Source: Leclercia sp. AS011
Lineage (GTDB): Bacteria; Pseudomonadota; Gammaproteobacteria; Enterobacterales; Enterobacteriaceae
NCBI RefSeq assembly: GCF_037152535.1
Contig: NZ_JBBCMA010000009.1
Coordinates: forward strand, 1-64,000
Length of the DNA stretch: 64,000 nucleotides
Reading direction: 5' to 3'
A program made the translations under genes and the position numbers. The notes under the pieces are model-generated. The model made no database searches, was not told the DNA's origin, and saw only the letters and a list, made by a program, of their open reading frames with translations. This document shows positions 12,377 to 28,198 of this stretch, in pieces (the first letter of the stretch is position 1; every line of letters begins with the position of its first letter).

Positions 12377-12904
12377 TTACGCTTTATCACTCGACGAGGG
12401 GGACGCGTCAGCAGCGGGTGCAGGCTTTTTCTCTGCGGATGCTGGCGTCGGTTCTTGTTTCGGGGTCACCGGCTCGGCTGGCACCTGTTCGGGCGCAGTG
12501 GCCTGATGCTCAGCAGTGGCAGGCGTCACGCCTTCATGCTGCGCTTCGTTATCTTTGACCAGCGGGTTGCGAATGGTATTGGCTTCGTCGCTCGCTTTTT
12601 CCGGATCGTTAATGCTGTAGGAGCGCTTCATGGATTCCGCCGCTTCGCGCAGTTCGTCCATCGAGGCTTTCAGTTCCGGCGTCAGGTTTTCCATGCTCGC
12701 CTTTTCAACCTTTTTCAGGCTGTCCTGAAACTCCTGCAGCTTGAGCTCCTGGGCCAGCTCATTTTGCACCGTGGTCGCCAGCGATCGCAGCGCACGCACC
12801 CAGCCTGCCACCGTTTTCACCGCCACAGGCAGACGTTGCGGCCCCAGGACAATAAGGCCAATCACAAAGACCAGCAGCAGTTCACTAAAACCGATATCGA
12901 ACAC
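12377..12904 (-). CDS. tatB: Twin-arginine translocase subunit TatB
   Basis: Single-span partner of TatC in the Tat substrate receptor. 175 residues (E. coli 171). One N-terminal transmembrane helix (about 3-20, with [13 protein letters not shown]) leads through Gly-Pro into an amphipathic helix ([18 protein letters not shown]). The C-terminal half is a Pro/Ala/Glu-rich tail that varies between species. Three bases separate it from tatA. Confidence 0.96.
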   Translation of the reverse strand: MFDIGFSELLLVFVIGLIVLGPQRLPVAVKTVAGWVRALRSLATTVQNELAQELKLQEFQDSLKKVEKASMENLTPELKASMDELREAAESMKRSYSINDPEKASDEANTIRNPLVKDNEAQHEGVTPATAEHQATAPEQVPAEPVTPKQEPTPASAEKKPAPAADASPSSSDKA

Positions 12905-12907
12905 GAA

Positions 12908-13162
12908 TTACACCTGCTCGTTATCGTGGCGTTTAGCATTTTCCTTTTTGGCATCGTCTTGTTTGTCGGCGATAGATTTAGCAGTGAAATCCGCATCCTG
13001 GCTGGATTTGTCCTGCTTCTCGTCATCATCTTTGATCGCTTTCTTGAAGCCTTTGATGGACGCGCCGAGATCGGACCCGATAGAACCGAGTTTTTTGGTC
13101 CCGAACAGCAGCACGACGATGACGGCAATGATCAACAATTGCCAGATACTGATACCACCCAT
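12908..13162 (-). CDS. tatA: Twin-arginine translocase subunit TatA
   Basis: Pore-forming subunit that polymerises to make the Tat channel. 84 residues (E. coli 89). N-terminal transmembrane helix [18 protein letters not shown] with the polar Gln8, then the FGTKKL hinge and an amphipathic helix, then a charged tail ([19 protein letters not shown]). First gene of tatABC. Confidence 0.96.
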   Translation of the reverse strand: MGGISIWQLLIIAVIVVLLFGTKKLGSIGSDLGASIKGFKKAIKDDDEKQDKSSQDADFTAKSIADKQDDAKKENAKRHDNEQV

Positions 13163-13202
13163 ACATCTTCCCCAGTTGTAGATGATTAATTAATCAGGCC
13201 GC

Positions 13203-13208
13203 ATTATA
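13203..13208 (-). promoter_or_regulatory. Putative tatA -10 element
   Basis: A perfect TATAAT on the minus strand, 41 bp ahead of the tatA ATG in the 76-bp ubiB-tatA gap. No convincing -35 was found at 16-18 bp spacing, so strength and start point are uncertain. Confidence 0.45.
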
Positions 13209-13238
13209 CGTTACGCGGCCCTGCTATAGCGACGCAAT

Positions 13239-15481
<2,243 letters not shown>

Positions 15482-15494
15482 TTGCCACCTCCAC

Positions 15495-16250
15495 TCAGAA
15501 CTTATAACCGCGATGCAGCGCGACAACGCCTGCCGTCATGTTGAAGTAGTCAACATTGTCGAAGCCCGCATCCTGCATCATGGCTTTTAGGGTGTCCTGA
15601 TTAGGGTGCATACGGATGGATTCGGCCAGGTAGCGGTAGCTGTCTGCGTCATTGGCCACCATTTCGCCAATACGCGGCAGAATGTGGAACGAATAGGCAT
15701 CGTAGGCTTTGCTCAGCGGCTCAATAATCGGTTTGGAGAACTCCAGCACCAGCAGGCGTCCACCTGGTTTCAGCACGCGGTACATGGAGCGCAGCGCTTT
15801 CTCTTTATCGGTGACGTTACGCAGACCGAAAGAGATGGTGATGCAGTCAAAGGTGTTATCCGGGAAAGGCAGCGCTTCCGCGTTCGCCTGGACATATTCA
15901 ACGTTGCCAACCACGCCAATATTGCGCAGCTTTTCACGCCCCATTTTCAGCATGGAGTCGTTGATATCAGCCAGCACAACGCGGCCCGTTTCGCCCACCA
16001 GACGCGAGAATTTCGCCGTCAGGTCGCCGGTGCCGCCGGCCAGATCCAGCACGGTTTGTCCACGACGCACGCCGCTACAGTCAATAGTGAAGCGCTTCCA
16101 CAAGCGATGAATGCCGAATGACATCAGGTCATTCATTACATCGTACTTCGCCGCCACGGAATGGAATACGTGGGCCACCATGTCAGCTTTCTGCGCTTTA
16201 GCGACAGTCTGAAAGCCAAAGTGCGTTGTGTCTTGTGAATCTTCAACCAT
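15495..16250 (-). CDS. ubiE: Ubiquinone/menaquinone C-methyltransferase
   Basis: SAM-dependent C-methyltransferase acting in both ubiquinone and menaquinone synthesis. 251 residues as in E. coli. SAM-binding motif I is [10 protein letters not shown] (about 69-78), with the UbiE signatures FSFG-like [12 protein letters not shown] and [17 protein letters not shown]. First gene of the ubiE-ubiJ-ubiB series, 13 bp before ubiJ. Confidence 0.97.
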   Translation of the reverse strand: MVEDSQDTTHFGFQTVAKAQKADMVAHVFHSVAAKYDVMNDLMSFGIHRLWKRFTIDCSGVRRGQTVLDLAGGTGDLTAKFSRLVGETGRVVLADINDSMLKMGREKLRNIGVVGNVEYVQANAEALPFPDNTFDCITISFGLRNVTDKEKALRSMYRVLKPGGRLLVLEFSKPIIEPLSKAYDAYSFHILPRIGEMVANDADSYRYLAESIRMHPNQDTLKAMMQDAGFDNVDYFNMTAGVVALHRGYKF

Positions 16251-16316
16251 CTCAGAGCCTGCTTATCAGTCAAATGTTCGAGAAGTGTAACAGATTGGGC
16301 GCATTTGCCCTACGAT

Positions 16317-17765
16317 TCAACCACCCCGGGAATAACGCTCCAGGGGGTCTGCCGACGCCTGCGCGCCTGCTAAGGTGTTGTTTGTATTTTGAACTGGCCC
16401 GTCACTGCGCAGCCGGTACTCCTCATCCTGCGATGTGGCCTGCTCAACCAATTCCGGATTAATCTCGCGTTTAACGTCCACGCCAAGGCTGCGGAACGAT
16501 TCAGCCTGAGCCAGCAGGTTACCGCGCCCGGAGGCCAGCTTTTTCATCGCCTGGCGGTAGTTGTCCTGAGCGCGATCCAGGCTCTGCCCGACCGACGACA
16601 TATCGTCGACGAACAGACGCATTTTGTCGTACAGGCGGCTGGCTCGATCGGCAATCTGCTGGGCATTGCGGCTCTGGTGCTCATAGCGCCACAGATTGGC
16701 AATGGTGCGCAGCGCCACCAGCAGCGTGGTAGGGCTGACCAGCATAATGTTGTTTTTTAGCGCCTCGGAGATCAGCTCCGGCTGGCGGTCCAGCGCCAGT
16801 AAGAAGGCCGGTTCAACCGGGATAAACATTAGCACATAGTCAAGCGAACGCAGGCCGGGCAGCTGCTGATAGTCTTTACGCCCCAGCAGGCGAATATGGT
16901 TACGCACCGAGGCGATATGCTCCTGCAGCGCCGACTCGCGGGTGTAGTCATCTTCGGCGTTAAAGTAGCGCTCATAGGCCACCAGGGTCATTTTGGCGTC
17001 GATGACCACGTCCTTCTCCTGGGGCAGACGGACAATGACGTCGGGCTGCATCCGCGCGCGGCTCTCGGTTTCAATGCTGACCTGGGTTTGATATTCGTGG
17101 CCCTCGCGCAGGCCGGAGGCTTCCAGCACGCGGGTCAAAACCACCTCCCCCCAGTTGCCCTGGGTTTTATTGTCGCCTTTCAGCGCCCGGGTGAGGTTGA
17201 TGGCCTCCTGCGCCATCTGGGCATTCAGCTGCTGGAGGTTGCGGATTTCATGGGCCAGCGTGTGGCGTTCACGCGCCTCCTGACCAAAGCTGTCCTGCAC
17301 CTGGCGACGAAAGCCGTCCAGCTGTTCGCGCAGGGGCGACAGCAGGCCGTTCAGGCTCTGGCGGTTTTGTTCCTCGACGCGGCGGTTACTCTGCTCAAAG
17401 ATGCGGTTGGCAAGGTTTTCGAACTGCTCGCTCAGGCGCTGCTCGCTATTGATCATCTGGCGGATTTTGTCTTCCGCATGCAGCTGGGTGGACTCCAGCC
17501 GGGTGGTGACTTCACGCAGGTCGGCTTCCAGCGAGGTGTTGATATCCCGCAGATTGCGCAGCTCGTTGTTGAGCAGCTCGCATTCGTCACGCCAGTGCCC
17601 GCTCTGGGCGATGTTCTGTCGCAATGCACTGAGATCGGCCACCATCTCTTCACGTTCGGCAAGCTGATCGGCCTTCTGTTGCGCATGCTGATAGCTGGCG
17701 AGCAACCAGCCCACACCGACGCTGACCAGCGCAATAACGGCATAAAAAAGGATGGAAATATCCAC
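16317..17765 (-). CDS. rmuC: DNA recombination protein RmuC
   Basis: Predicted nuclease-fold protein that limits inversions at short inverted repeats in E. coli. Start chosen at GTG 17765 behind a GGGGG ribosome site, where the homology begins (VDISILFYAVIALV). It gives 482 residues (E. coli 475). One N-terminal transmembrane helix (about 4-20) is followed by a long coiled coil (to about 170) and the RmuC core with GNWGEVVLTRVLE and VVIDAKMTLVAYERYF. No ATG lies nearby in frame. Confidence 0.92.
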   Translation of the reverse strand: MDISILFYAVIALVSVGVGWLLASYQHAQQKADQLAEREEMVADLSALRQNIAQSGHWRDECELLNNELRNLRDINTSLEADLREVTTRLESTQLHAEDKIRQMINSEQRLSEQFENLANRIFEQSNRRVEEQNRQSLNGLLSPLREQLDGFRRQVQDSFGQEARERHTLAHEIRNLQQLNAQMAQEAINLTRALKGDNKTQGNWGEVVLTRVLEASGLREGHEYQTQVSIETESRARMQPDVIVRLPQEKDVVIDAKMTLVAYERYFNAEDDYTRESALQEHIASVRNHIRLLGRKDYQQLPGLRSLDYVLMFIPVEPAFLLALDRQPELISEALKNNIMLVSPTTLLVALRTIANLWRYEHQSRNAQQIADRASRLYDKMRLFVDDMSSVGQSLDRAQDNYRQAMKKLASGRGNLLAQAESFRSLGVDVKREINPELVEQATSQDEEYRLRSDGPVQNTNNTLAGAQASADPLERYSRGG

Positions 17766-17861
17766 GACGCCCCCTGCATCAAGGTATGACCCGCACAAAA
17801 TAGAATTGTGCTGTATAAACGTCCAGTTTGAAAAGGGTTTTCTGCGAGGCGCTACGCAAAG

Positions 17862-17886
17862 AAAAAGGCCGAACAGGTCGGCCTTT
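17862..17886 (-). terminator. Rho-independent terminator of udp
   Basis: GGCCGA (17867-17872) pairs with TCGGCC (17878-17883), extended by A/T pairs. On the minus strand a U-rich tract follows (A run at 17862-17866). It lies between udp and rmuC. Confidence 0.85.
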
Positions 17887-17904
17887 GGCAAAGAAAAGGG
17901 GAAA

Positions 17905-18666
17905 TTACAGCAGGCGGCGGGCCGCTTCCACCACGATTTTCACCGCGTGGCTTTCGGTCTGCTTCATGGTCTCGGCGTTCGGGATCTCTTGCTGGGTACG
18001 GTTAACAATCACACCCGCAACCATACCGGCACGCAGACCCTGGCTTGCGCACATGGTCAGCAGGGTGGCAGATTCCATTTCGTAGTTCATCACGCCCATA
18101 GACTGCCACTCTTCCATCGAACCCTTGAAACGGCTGACTACGCGACCGGAGAAGGTGTCGTAGCGCTCCTGGCCCGGGTAGAAGGTATCAGAGGAGGCGG
18201 TCACGCCAACGTGAGTGGTCGCACCGACGGATTTCGCGGCTTCCACCAGCGCGGTGGTGCACTCGAAATCGGCCACTGCCGGGAACTCCATTGGCGCAAA
18301 GTGCAGGCTCGCGCCGTCCAGACGCACGGATGCGGTAGTGACCAGGACGTCGCCAACGTTGATGTGCGGCTGGATCGCACCGGTGGTACCGATACGCAGG
18401 AAAGTACGGATGCCCAGCTGTGCCAGCTCTTCAACGGCAATAGAGGTAGACGGGCCACCGATACCGGTAGAGCACACGATCACCGCTTTGCCATCCAGCT
18501 CTGCCCGCCAGGTCGTGAATTCGCGATGGGCTGCCAGCTTAACCGGCTTATCCATCAGCGCGGCGATCTTTTCCACACGCTCAGGATCGCCAGGGACGAT
18601 AGCGAGCGTAGCCCCTTGTAAATCGTTTTTAGTGAGGCCGAGATGAAAAACATCAGACTTAGACAT
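17905..18666 (-). CDS. udp: Uridine phosphorylase
   Basis: Reversible phosphorolysis of uridine to uracil and ribose-1-phosphate; a hexameric cytosolic salvage enzyme. 253 residues as in E. coli. PNP/UDP phosphorylase family motifs include [29 protein letters not shown] (phosphate site) and [18 protein letters not shown] precedes the ATG. The upstream region has two CRP sites 52 bp apart as in E. coli udp, where CRP and CytR act together. Confidence 0.96.
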   Translation of the reverse strand: MSKSDVFHLGLTKNDLQGATLAIVPGDPERVEKIAALMDKPVKLAAHREFTTWRAELDGKAVIVCSTGIGGPSTSIAVEELAQLGIRTFLRIGTTGAIQPHINVGDVLVTTASVRLDGASLHFAPMEFPAVADFECTTALVEAAKSVGATTHVGVTASSDTFYPGQERYDTFSGRVVSRFKGSMEEWQSMGVMNYEMESATLLTMCASQGLRAGMVAGVIVNRTQQEIPNAETMKQTESHAVKIVVEAARRLL

Positions 18667-18711
18667 AGAAAACTCCTCTGTGGGTCAGTTTGTCAGCAGA
18701 AGCAAAGCGGT

Positions 18712-18806
18712 ACTTTACCGAAGGAACCGGCTTAGTTTCGTGACAGACATCACCATGAATAAAATTGATTGCAGTTAATTACCATGAAATAGTGATTAAC
18801 ATCACA
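18712..18806 (-). promoter_or_regulatory. udp promoter with two CRP sites
   Basis: CRP-like sites are seen at 18739-18754 (CGTGA-N6-TCACC) and 18791-18806 (AGTGA-N6-TCACA), centres 52 bp apart, matching the -41.5/-93.5 layout known for E. coli udp. A -10-like TAAAGT (minus strand, 18712-18717) falls at the position expected for a class II promoter. CytR binding between the sites is inferred from E. coli. Confidence 0.8.
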
Positions 18807-18917
18807 TTAACGAGTTATATCGTTATCTGTTGCACAAAAGATAGCCTGTTTCGGGCACTGTGGATTGTTAACCTGCGGACTATATTTACTTTTGCGCTAA
18901 TTGGTACGGAGAATGCC

Positions 18918-19724
18918 ATGACTGGAACATCTGGATTTGCCCCTGCTGCTGATCTGCAAGCCGCAACCGTTGTCACTACCCCCGACGAGGCGATTACCGC
19001 CGGGGAGACCTCCATTCCGACTCAGGGCGATAATATGCCCGCTTACCATGCCCGGCCCAAAAATGCGCAAGGGGCATTGCCGATCGTCATCGTGATTCAG
19101 GAAATTTTCGGCGTACATGAGCATATTCGCGATCTCTGTCGCCGCCTGGCGCTGGAAGGCTATCTGGCCGTCGCGCCTGAACTCTATTTCCGTCAGGGCG
19201 ATCCGAATGATTACAGCGATATTCCCACCCTGTTCAGCAATCTGGTGAGTAAAGTACCGGATGCCCAGGTGCTGGCAGATCTTGACCACGTCGCCAACTG
19301 GGCGGCGCGCAACGGGGGCGATCCCCATCGTCTGCTGGCAACCGGCTTCTGCTGGGGCGGGCGAATCAGCTGGCTGTATGCCGCGCACAACCCGCAATTG
19401 AAAGCCGCCGTAGCGTGGTATGGCAAGCTGGTGGGCGAAAAGACGCTGAATTCACCGAAACATCCGGTGGATATTGCGACCGATTTGAACGCGCCCGTCC
19501 TCGGACTCTATGGCGCAGAAGATACCGGGATCCCGCTGGACACGGTAGAGACCATGCGCCATGCGCTACGTGCAGCGAACGCAACGGCGGAGATTGTGGT
19601 TTACCCGGGAGCCGGGCACGCCTTCAACGCCGATTATCGTCCAAGCTATCATGCGGAATCAGCCAAAGATGGCTGGCAGCGGATGCTGGCCTGGTTCCAG
19701 CAGTACGGCGCTAAAAAAGGTTAA
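18918..19724 (+). CDS. dlhH: Dienelactone hydrolase family protein
   Basis: Alpha/beta hydrolase of the dienelactone hydrolase family (E. coli DlhH/YsgA); physiological substrate unknown. The ATG at 18918 after ACGGAGA gives 268 residues (E. coli 271). The Cys-Asp-His triad is visible as GFCWGG (Cys nucleophile), the Asp after LGLYGAED, and GAGHAFN (His). Divergent from udp. In E. coli the next gene would be metE; here the beta-glucoside operon intervenes. Confidence 0.93.
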   Translation: MTGTSGFAPAADLQAATVVTTPDEAITAGETSIPTQGDNMPAYHARPKNAQGALPIVIVIQEIFGVHEHIRDLCRRLALEGYLAVAPELYFRQGDPNDYSDIPTLFSNLVSKVPDAQVLADLDHVANWAARNGGDPHRLLATGFCWGGRISWLYAAHNPQLKAAVAWYGKLVGEKTLNSPKHPVDIATDLNAPVLGLYGAEDTGIPLDTVETMRHALRAANATAEIVVYPGAGHAFNADYRPSYHAESAKDGWQRMLAWFQQYGAKKG

Positions 19725-19761
19725 GCGGCTCACACTTCGCTACGCAAAGTGAGGTGACTGT

Positions 19762-19791
19762 TTGACTTTTAAACACAATCTGGACGATATA
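19762..19791 (+). promoter_or_regulatory. Promoter of the beta-glucoside operon
   Basis: TTGACT (19762-19767) and GATATA (19786-19791) are spaced 18 bp. The expected start, about 19798, falls right before the antiterminator target, as required for a RAT-controlled leader. Confidence 0.65.
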
Positions 19792-19800
19792 AAAAGCACA

Positions 19801-19830
19801 GGCGTGTAACTACGATCCGTAGGCAAGACC
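19801..19830 (+). promoter_or_regulatory. Ribonucleic antiterminator (RAT) target of a BglG/LicT-type protein
   Basis: The 30-nt sequence starting GGCGTGTAACTAC and ending GTAGGCAAGACC matches the RAT consensus of bgl/lic/sac operons: GTAACTAC pairing with GTAGG-CAA and the conserved GGCAA-ACC side bulges. Its 3' end shares bases 19826-19830 with the left arm of the terminator, so the two structures exclude each other. Confidence 0.88.
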
Positions 19831-19880
19831 TGAACCCCCTCTCCGTTTTCGAGCGGAGAGGGGGTTCAGGTCTTTTTTTT
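19826..19880 (+). terminator. Conditional leader terminator of the beta-glucoside operon
   Basis: A perfect 20-bp stem (19826-19845 with 19854-19873), an 8-nt loop and a run of nine T residues. It precedes the EII gene by 25 bp and overlaps the RAT, so it should stop transcription unless the antiterminator binds. Confidence 0.93.
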
Positions 19881-19904
19881 TGCTCTGGAGACAGGGGCCA
19901 GAAC

Positions 19905-23179
<3,275 letters not shown>

Positions 23180-23202
23180 CCGGCCATGCCGCAGGAATAA
23201 CC

Positions 23203-24039
23203 GTGATAACGATAAAAAAGTCGCTTAATAACAGCATGCTGCTGGTCGACAACGACCAGCGGGAGATGATTTTGTTCGGCAAGGGGATCGGCTTTGGTGC
23301 GAAACCCGGTACGAATATTGACCTTGCGCAGGTGGAAAAAGTGTTCCTGCCGCTGAGCGATCTTAAATCCCGCCATTTTTTATCCCTGACGGACACCATT
23401 CCTGCGGCGTTCTTCGACATTAGCCATGAAATTCTTATCCTCGCGCGCCGCCTGTGCGGGGATAAGCTCAATTCCGTGTTGCTTTTTACCCTTGCGGAGC
23501 ATCTGCACTTTGCGGTGGAGCGCAGCCGCAGCGGGCAGAGGATCCTCAATAAGCTGAGCTGGGAAGTGAAGCGCTACTACCCCCAGGAGTACAGCGTGGG
23601 GTTGCAGGCTCGCGCCCAGGTTAATGAGAAGTTTGAGGTTGAGCTACCCGAAGAAGAGGCGGTAAACATCGCCTTTCACCTGATCAACGCCAGCAGCCAG
23701 GACAACGACAGCACCGCTCACCAGCAGGTTGAGCTGGTCAACCGCATCGCCGATATCGTGCGCTATAAGCTGGGCAGAACTATCGACACGCAGTCGGTTA
23801 ACTACATGCGCTTTATCACCCATCTGCGTTATTTTGCCGAGCGGGTACTGGCCGGGAAAATCGCCCTCAGTGAGACCGAAGATTTTTATCAGGAGCTGAT
23901 GCGCCACCGCCCGGACGCCATGACCGTGGCCTGGGCGATCCGCGACTACGTCCAGGATAAATATCAGCTCACCCTGCCGAAAGATGAGCTGACGTGGTTG
24001 AGCATCCATATTAGCCGGTTGATGGATGGGCAGGCATAA
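23203..24039 (+). CDS. BglG/LicT family transcription antiterminator
   Basis: RNA-binding antiterminator controlled by PTS phosphorylation. The GTG at 23203, preceded by AGGA, gives 278 residues, the length of E. coli BglG; upstream in-frame codons overlap the glucosidase gene and lack homology. The CAT RNA-binding domain (1-55) has KKSLNNSMLLV and FGKGIGFGAKPG. PRD1 (about 65-170) carries His100 and His159; PRD2 (about 175-278) carries His207 and His269, the usual phosphorylation sites. As last gene of the operon it would raise its own expression through the single RAT at 19801. Confidence 0.92.
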   Translation: MITIKKSLNNSMLLVDNDQREMILFGKGIGFGAKPGTNIDLAQVEKVFLPLSDLKSRHFLSLTDTIPAAFFDISHEILILARRLCGDKLNSVLLFTLAEHLHFAVERSRSGQRILNKLSWEVKRYYPQEYSVGLQARAQVNEKFEVELPEEEAVNIAFHLINASSQDNDSTAHQQVELVNRIADIVRYKLGRTIDTQSVNYMRFITHLRYFAERVLAGKIALSETEDFYQELMRHRPDAMTVAWAIRDYVQDKYQLTLPKDELTWLSIHISRLMDGQA

Positions 24040-24042
24040 ATT

Positions 24043-24070
24043 GCCCGGTGGCGGCTACGCCTTACCGGGC
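24043..24070. repeat. REP element
   Basis: GCCCGGT (24043-24049) and ACCGGGC (24064-24070) flank GGCGGCTACGCCTT, the typical enterobacterial REP sequence. It lies between the convergent antiterminator gene and metE. Confidence 0.85.
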
Positions 24071-24080
24071 CTACAGGACA

Positions 24081-26342
24081 TCATGCCTGACGCAAATTCT
24101 GCGCTGCCTTAACCATGTTCGCCAGCGCGGCGCGGGTCTCCGGCCAGCCGCGGGTTTTCAGGCCGCAGTCCGGGTTTACCCACAGGCGCTCGGCGGGGAT
24201 ACGCAGGGCCGCTTTTTTCAGCAGGGCTTCAATCCACTCCACACTCGGCACGTTCGGGGAGTGAATGTCGTATACGCCCGGCCCGATCTCGTTCGGGTAG
24301 TCGAACTCCTCAAACGACTCCAGCAGCTCCATATCTGAACGCGAGGTCTCGATGGTGATGACATCGGCGTCCAGCGCGGCAATTGAATCCATGATGTCGT
24401 TAAATTCGCAGTAACACATGTGGGTGTGGATCTGGGTGTCGTCCTTTGCGACCGCGGCGTTGATGCGGAAGGCTTCCACGCCCCACTGTAAATACGCATC
24501 CCAGTCGCTGCGGCGCAGCGGCAGGCCTTCGCGCAGAGCCGGTTCGTCAATCTGGATAATGCCGATCCCGGCAGCTTCGAGATCCGCCACTTCGTCACGC
24601 AATGCCAGCGCAATTTGCTTCGCGATGGTTTCACGGGTCACGTCTTCGCGCGGGAACGACCAGCAAAGAATCGTTACCGGACCGGTGAGCATCCCTTTCA
24701 CCGGCTTGTCGGTCAGGGACTGGGCGTACTTCGCCCACTCGACGGTGATCGCTTCCGGGCGGCTGACGTCACCAATCACCACCGGTGGCTTCACGCAGCG
24801 GGAGCCGTAGCTTTGCACCCAGCCGTTCTGGGTAAAGACAAACCCGTCCAGGTGTTCACCAAAGTACTCCACCATGTCGTTACGCTCGGCTTCACCGTGT
24901 ACCAGCACGTCGAGGCCTAAACGCTCCTGCTCCACAATCGCCTGCTTGATATGTTCGGCGATGCCGGTGCGGTAGTTGCCCGCATCCAGATTGCCCTTTT
25001 TGAAATCCAGACGCAGGCCGCGGATCTCGGTGGTCTGCGGGAAGGAACCAATGGTGGTGGTCGGCCACGCAGGCAGATTGAAGCGGGCGCGCTGGGCTTC
25101 GGCGCGCACCTCATACGGGCTCTGACGCTGGCTGTCCCGGGCGGTAATGGCGGCCAGACGTTTTTCCACCGCCGGATTATGGACGCGAGCCGAGTGACGA
25201 CGGGCCTGAATCGGGGCGCTCCATTCGGCGATCGCCGCCGTGTCGCCGGTGTTCAGGGCATCGCGCAGCAGAGCCAGCTCTTCACATTTTTGCAGAGCAA
25301 AGGCAAACCAGCTTTTCACCTCCGCATCCAGCCGGGTTTCAACGCTCAAGTCGATCGGGCTGTGCAGCAGAGAGCAGGATGAGGCCACCCATAGCTCGCG
25401 AAGGCCGACGATATCTTTAATCTGTGCATATTTCTCGGTGAGATCGGCGCGCCAGACGTTACGCCCGTTCACCAGCCCGGCAGAGAGCAGCCAGCCTGAC
25501 GGCAGGCGCTGGTGCAGCTCAGCCACGTCATCTTTACCGTGAACCAGATCCACGTGCAGGCCCTGAACCGGCAGCGCGGTAATGGTCTTCAGGTTCGGCG
25601 TCACGCCTTCGAAATAGGTGGTCAGCAACAGCTTCACCTGGCCCGCGAGGGCGTCATATGCCGGTTTGAAGGCATCCAGCCACGCCTGTGACAGCTCCAG
25701 CACCAGCGCCGGTTCGTCGATCTGCACCCACTCAACGCCGCGTTTTGCCAGTTCGCCCAACACCTGTTGGTACACCGGCAGGATGTCGTTAAGCAGGCTC
25801 AGGCGGTCAAACTGCTCGCCCTTCACTTTGCCCAGCCACAGGTAAGTGACCGGGCCCAGCAGAACGGGTTTGATCTTGTGCCCCATCGCCAGCGCTTCGT
25901 CCACCTCATCCAGCAGTTGGGTCCAGCTCAGTTTGAACTGCTGACCCTTTACGAACTCCGGCACCATGTAGTGGTAGTTAGTGTTGAACCATTTCGTCAT
26001 TTCAGCCGCTGCCGCAGGCTCACCGGTGGGTGCACGGCCACGGCCAATGCGGAACAGGGTGTCGATATCCACCGATCCATCTTTGTTCTGATGACGAGCC
26101 GGCACGTTGCCAAGCAGCAGGCTGGTGGTCAGAACATGGTCGTACCAGGCGAAATCGCCCACCGGGAGCAGATCAATGCCTGCCTGCTTCTGCTGATCCC
26201 AGTGACGGGCGCGCAGTTCGCGACCTACCGCCAGCAGTTCGTCACGAGTGGTGTTACCCGCCCAGTAGCTCTCTTGTGCTTTTTTCAGTTCGCGACGAAG
26301 GCCGACGCGCGGGAAACCGAGGGTGTGGTTAATGATTGTCAT
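24081..26342 (-). CDS. metE: Cobalamin-independent methionine synthase
   Basis: Transfers a methyl group from 5-methyltetrahydropteroyl-triglutamate to homocysteine, the B12-independent last step of methionine synthesis. 753 residues as in E. coli, with two (beta/alpha)8 barrels. Zinc ligands are visible in [12 protein letters not shown] (His and first Cys) and [11 protein letters not shown] (Cys). The N-terminal barrel begins with [15 protein letters not shown]. Divergent from metR with MetJ and MetR sites between; transcription converges on the beta-glucoside operon. Confidence 0.97.
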   Translation of the reverse strand: MTIINHTLGFPRVGLRRELKKAQESYWAGNTTRDELLAVGRELRARHWDQQKQAGIDLLPVGDFAWYDHVLTTSLLLGNVPARHQNKDGSVDIDTLFRIGRGRAPTGEPAAAAEMTKWFNTNYHYMVPEFVKGQQFKLSWTQLLDEVDEALAMGHKIKPVLLGPVTYLWLGKVKGEQFDRLSLLNDILPVYQQVLGELAKRGVEWVQIDEPALVLELSQAWLDAFKPAYDALAGQVKLLLTTYFEGVTPNLKTITALPVQGLHVDLVHGKDDVAELHQRLPSGWLLSAGLVNGRNVWRADLTEKYAQIKDIVGLRELWVASSCSLLHSPIDLSVETRLDAEVKSWFAFALQKCEELALLRDALNTGDTAAIAEWSAPIQARRHSARVHNPAVEKRLAAITARDSQRQSPYEVRAEAQRARFNLPAWPTTTIGSFPQTTEIRGLRLDFKKGNLDAGNYRTGIAEHIKQAIVEQERLGLDVLVHGEAERNDMVEYFGEHLDGFVFTQNGWVQSYGSRCVKPPVVIGDVSRPEAITVEWAKYAQSLTDKPVKGMLTGPVTILCWSFPREDVTRETIAKQIALALRDEVADLEAAGIGIIQIDEPALREGLPLRRSDWDAYLQWGVEAFRINAAVAKDDTQIHTHMCYCEFNDIMDSIAALDADVITIETSRSDMELLESFEEFDYPNEIGPGVYDIHSPNVPSVEWIEALLKKAALRIPAERLWVNPDCGLKTRGWPETRAALANMVKAAQNLRQA

Positions 26343-26370
26343 GGTATGCCCCTTGTGAAATTCGTTATTT

Positions 26371-26394
26371 AGCCGTCCAGATGTTTACACATCT
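26371..26394. promoter_or_regulatory. MetJ operator (three tandem met boxes)
   Basis: Three adjacent 8-mers, AGCCGTCC, AGATGTTT and ACACATCT, each match AGACGTCT at 6 of 8 positions. Position between metE and metR agrees with MetJ/S-adenosylmethionine repression known in E. coli. Confidence 0.75.
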
Positions 26395-26445
26395 ATAATT
26401 GGCAGGTACTGTATATTCCTCAAGCGCATAATGTTCATGGCGAAG

Positions 26446-26458
26446 TGAAGGACTTTCA
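26446..26458. promoter_or_regulatory. MetR-binding site
   Basis: TGAAGGACTTTCA fits the MetR consensus TGAA-N5-TTCA. It abuts the metR start codon, so MetR bound here could limit its own expression; metE activation would need further, more degenerate sites that were not resolved. Confidence 0.65.
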
Positions 26459-27411
26459 TGATCGAGATAAAACACCTGAAAACGCTCCAGGCGTTGCGAA
26501 ATAGCGGTTCGCTTGCGGCGGCGGCGGCCACGCTGCACCAGACGCAATCCGCCCTTTCTCACCAGTTCAGCGATCTGGAACAACGCCTTGGCTTCCGTCT
26601 GTTCGTGCGTAAGAGCCAGCCGCTGCGCTTTACGCCGCAGGGGGAGATCCTGCTACAGCTGGCCAATCAGGTGCTGCCGCAGATCGCCAGCGCATTGCAG
26701 GCCTGCCATGAGCCGCAGCAGACCAGACTGCGTATCGCCATTGAGTGTCACAGCTGTATTCAGTGGTTGACCCCAGCGCTTGAGAATTTCCGCCAGAAGT
26801 GGCCGCAGGTGGAGATGGACTTTAAATCCGGTGTGACCTTTGATCCGCAGCCGTCCCTGGTGCAGGGCGAGCTGGACCTGGTGATGACCTCAGACATTCT
26901 GCCGCGTAGCGGTCTGCACTATTCGCCGATGTTTGATTTCGAAGTGCGGCTGGTGCTGGCACCGGATCATCCCCTGGCCGCGAAAACGCGCATCACGCCG
27001 GAAGATCTGGCAACCGAAACGCTGCTGATCTACCCGGTGCAGCGCAGTCGTCTGGATATCTGGCGTCACTTCCTGCAGCCGGCAGGCATCAGCCCGCAGC
27101 TGAAAAGCGTGGATAACACCCTGCTGTTGATTCAGATGGTGGCGGCCAGAATGGGCATCGCAGCCCTGCCGCACTGGGTGGTGGAGAGTTTTGAACGCCA
27201 GGGTCTGGTAGTGACCAAAACCCTGGGCGATGGACTGTGGAGCCGGTTGTACTCTGCCGTGCGCGATGGCGAGCAGCGTCAACCGGTTACCGAGGCCTTT
27301 ATTCGCTCAGCGCGGAATCACGCTTGCGATCATCTGCCGTTTGTCCGGAGCGCGGAGCGACCCAACGGCGATGTACCCACAGTGAAGCCAGGATCACCGT
27401 TCCCCCAATAA
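26458..27411 (+). CDS. metR: LysR-type regulator of methionine genes
   Basis: Homocysteine-responsive activator of metE and other met genes. 317 residues as in E. coli. N-terminal winged HTH ([29 protein letters not shown] spread over residues 7-35) and a substrate-binding domain from about 90. The last 113 bp overlap the 3' end of yigM on the opposite strand; the C-terminal residues resemble E. coli MetR, so both frames appear genuinely used. Confidence 0.95.
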   Translation: MIEIKHLKTLQALRNSGSLAAAAATLHQTQSALSHQFSDLEQRLGFRLFVRKSQPLRFTPQGEILLQLANQVLPQIASALQACHEPQQTRLRIAIECHSCIQWLTPALENFRQKWPQVEMDFKSGVTFDPQPSLVQGELDLVMTSDILPRSGLHYSPMFDFEVRLVLAPDHPLAAKTRITPEDLATETLLIYPVQRSRLDIWRHFLQPAGISPQLKSVDNTLLLIQMVAARMGIAALPHWVVESFERQGLVVTKTLGDGLWSRLYSAVRDGEQRQPVTEAFIRSARNHACDHLPFVRSAERPNGDVPTVKPGSPFPQ

Positions 27412-28198
27412 TGAAGCTCGGCCAGTGCGGTTGCTCCTGCCAGATGGCGAGGTTCACCAGCAGGCCCGCAGGGACGTGGACGTTGTTCATGATCCCCAGC
27501 GTCCCGGCGTCCACCTGCGTGGCGCCGTAGTTCCACATGAAGTAGCCCAGCCCGGATGCCACTACCCCCAGCCAGATCAGCACGCCCCATTGCAGCGTGG
27601 TGGTCGGCAGCTTCTGCGGATTACCCAGCATAAACCACGCCGCTACGGCAACGATCGCCGCCCCCATATAGAACCAGGCAAAGGCGTTGTGCTGCGGCAT
27701 CGGGCGAGTTTCCATCAGGCGTTTATAGCCCACCATGCCGATCGCAAAGCTGATATTGGCGAGCTGAACGAACATCAGCCCGGTCCAGAAGTGATCGCTC
27801 ACTTTGTCGTAGCGAATGATCGCCGCGCCCACCACCGCCAGCGCGGCGCTCAGCAGATAGCCCCAGCGCAAACGGCGTTTGCTCAGCAGATCGTAAATCA
27901 GCGTGATATAGAGCGGCGTCAGTACGGTAAACAGCAGGAATTCCGATACCGACAGATAGACGTAAGCCCGGAAGCTGAACAGGTACATGATGCCAAGCTG
28001 CATCGCGCCCACCAGCATATAGAGCAGAATGGTTTTCAGCGTTTGCCCGCGCGTGCGCAGGAACGGCAGGAACACCAGCGCCGCCAGCCCGACGCGCATC
28101 AGCACCGAGAAGTAGCTGTCGACGTGTCCGGCAAGGTATTCACCGATCAGGCTAAAGGAGAAGGCCCACAGGATAGTGGTGATGATGAGTAGCGCCAC
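27299..28198 (-). CDS. yigM: EamA-family transporter YigM (biotin uptake)
   Basis: Ten-span drug/metabolite-transporter family protein, shown in E. coli to import biotin. 299 residues, same as E. coli. The start codon is GTG at 28198, with AAAGAG upstream. Two EamA repeats with TM helices throughout; the C-terminal [21 protein letters not shown] is conserved with E. coli. Its 3' end overlaps metR by 113 bp. A perfect 12-bp inverted repeat covers the start region. Confidence 0.9.
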   Translation of the reverse strand: MALLIITTILWAFSFSLIGEYLAGHVDSYFSVLMRVGLAALVFLPFLRTRGQTLKTILLYMLVGAMQLGIMYLFSFRAYVYLSVSEFLLFTVLTPLYITLIYDLLSKRRLRWGYLLSAALAVVGAAIIRYDKVSDHFWTGLMFVQLANISFAIGMVGYKRLMETRPMPQHNAFAWFYMGAAIVAVAAWFMLGNPQKLPTTTLQWGVLIWLGVVASGLGYFMWNYGATQVDAGTLGIMNNVHVPAGLLVNLAIWQEQPHWPSFIIGGTVILASLWVHRRWVAPRSGQTADDRKRDSALSE

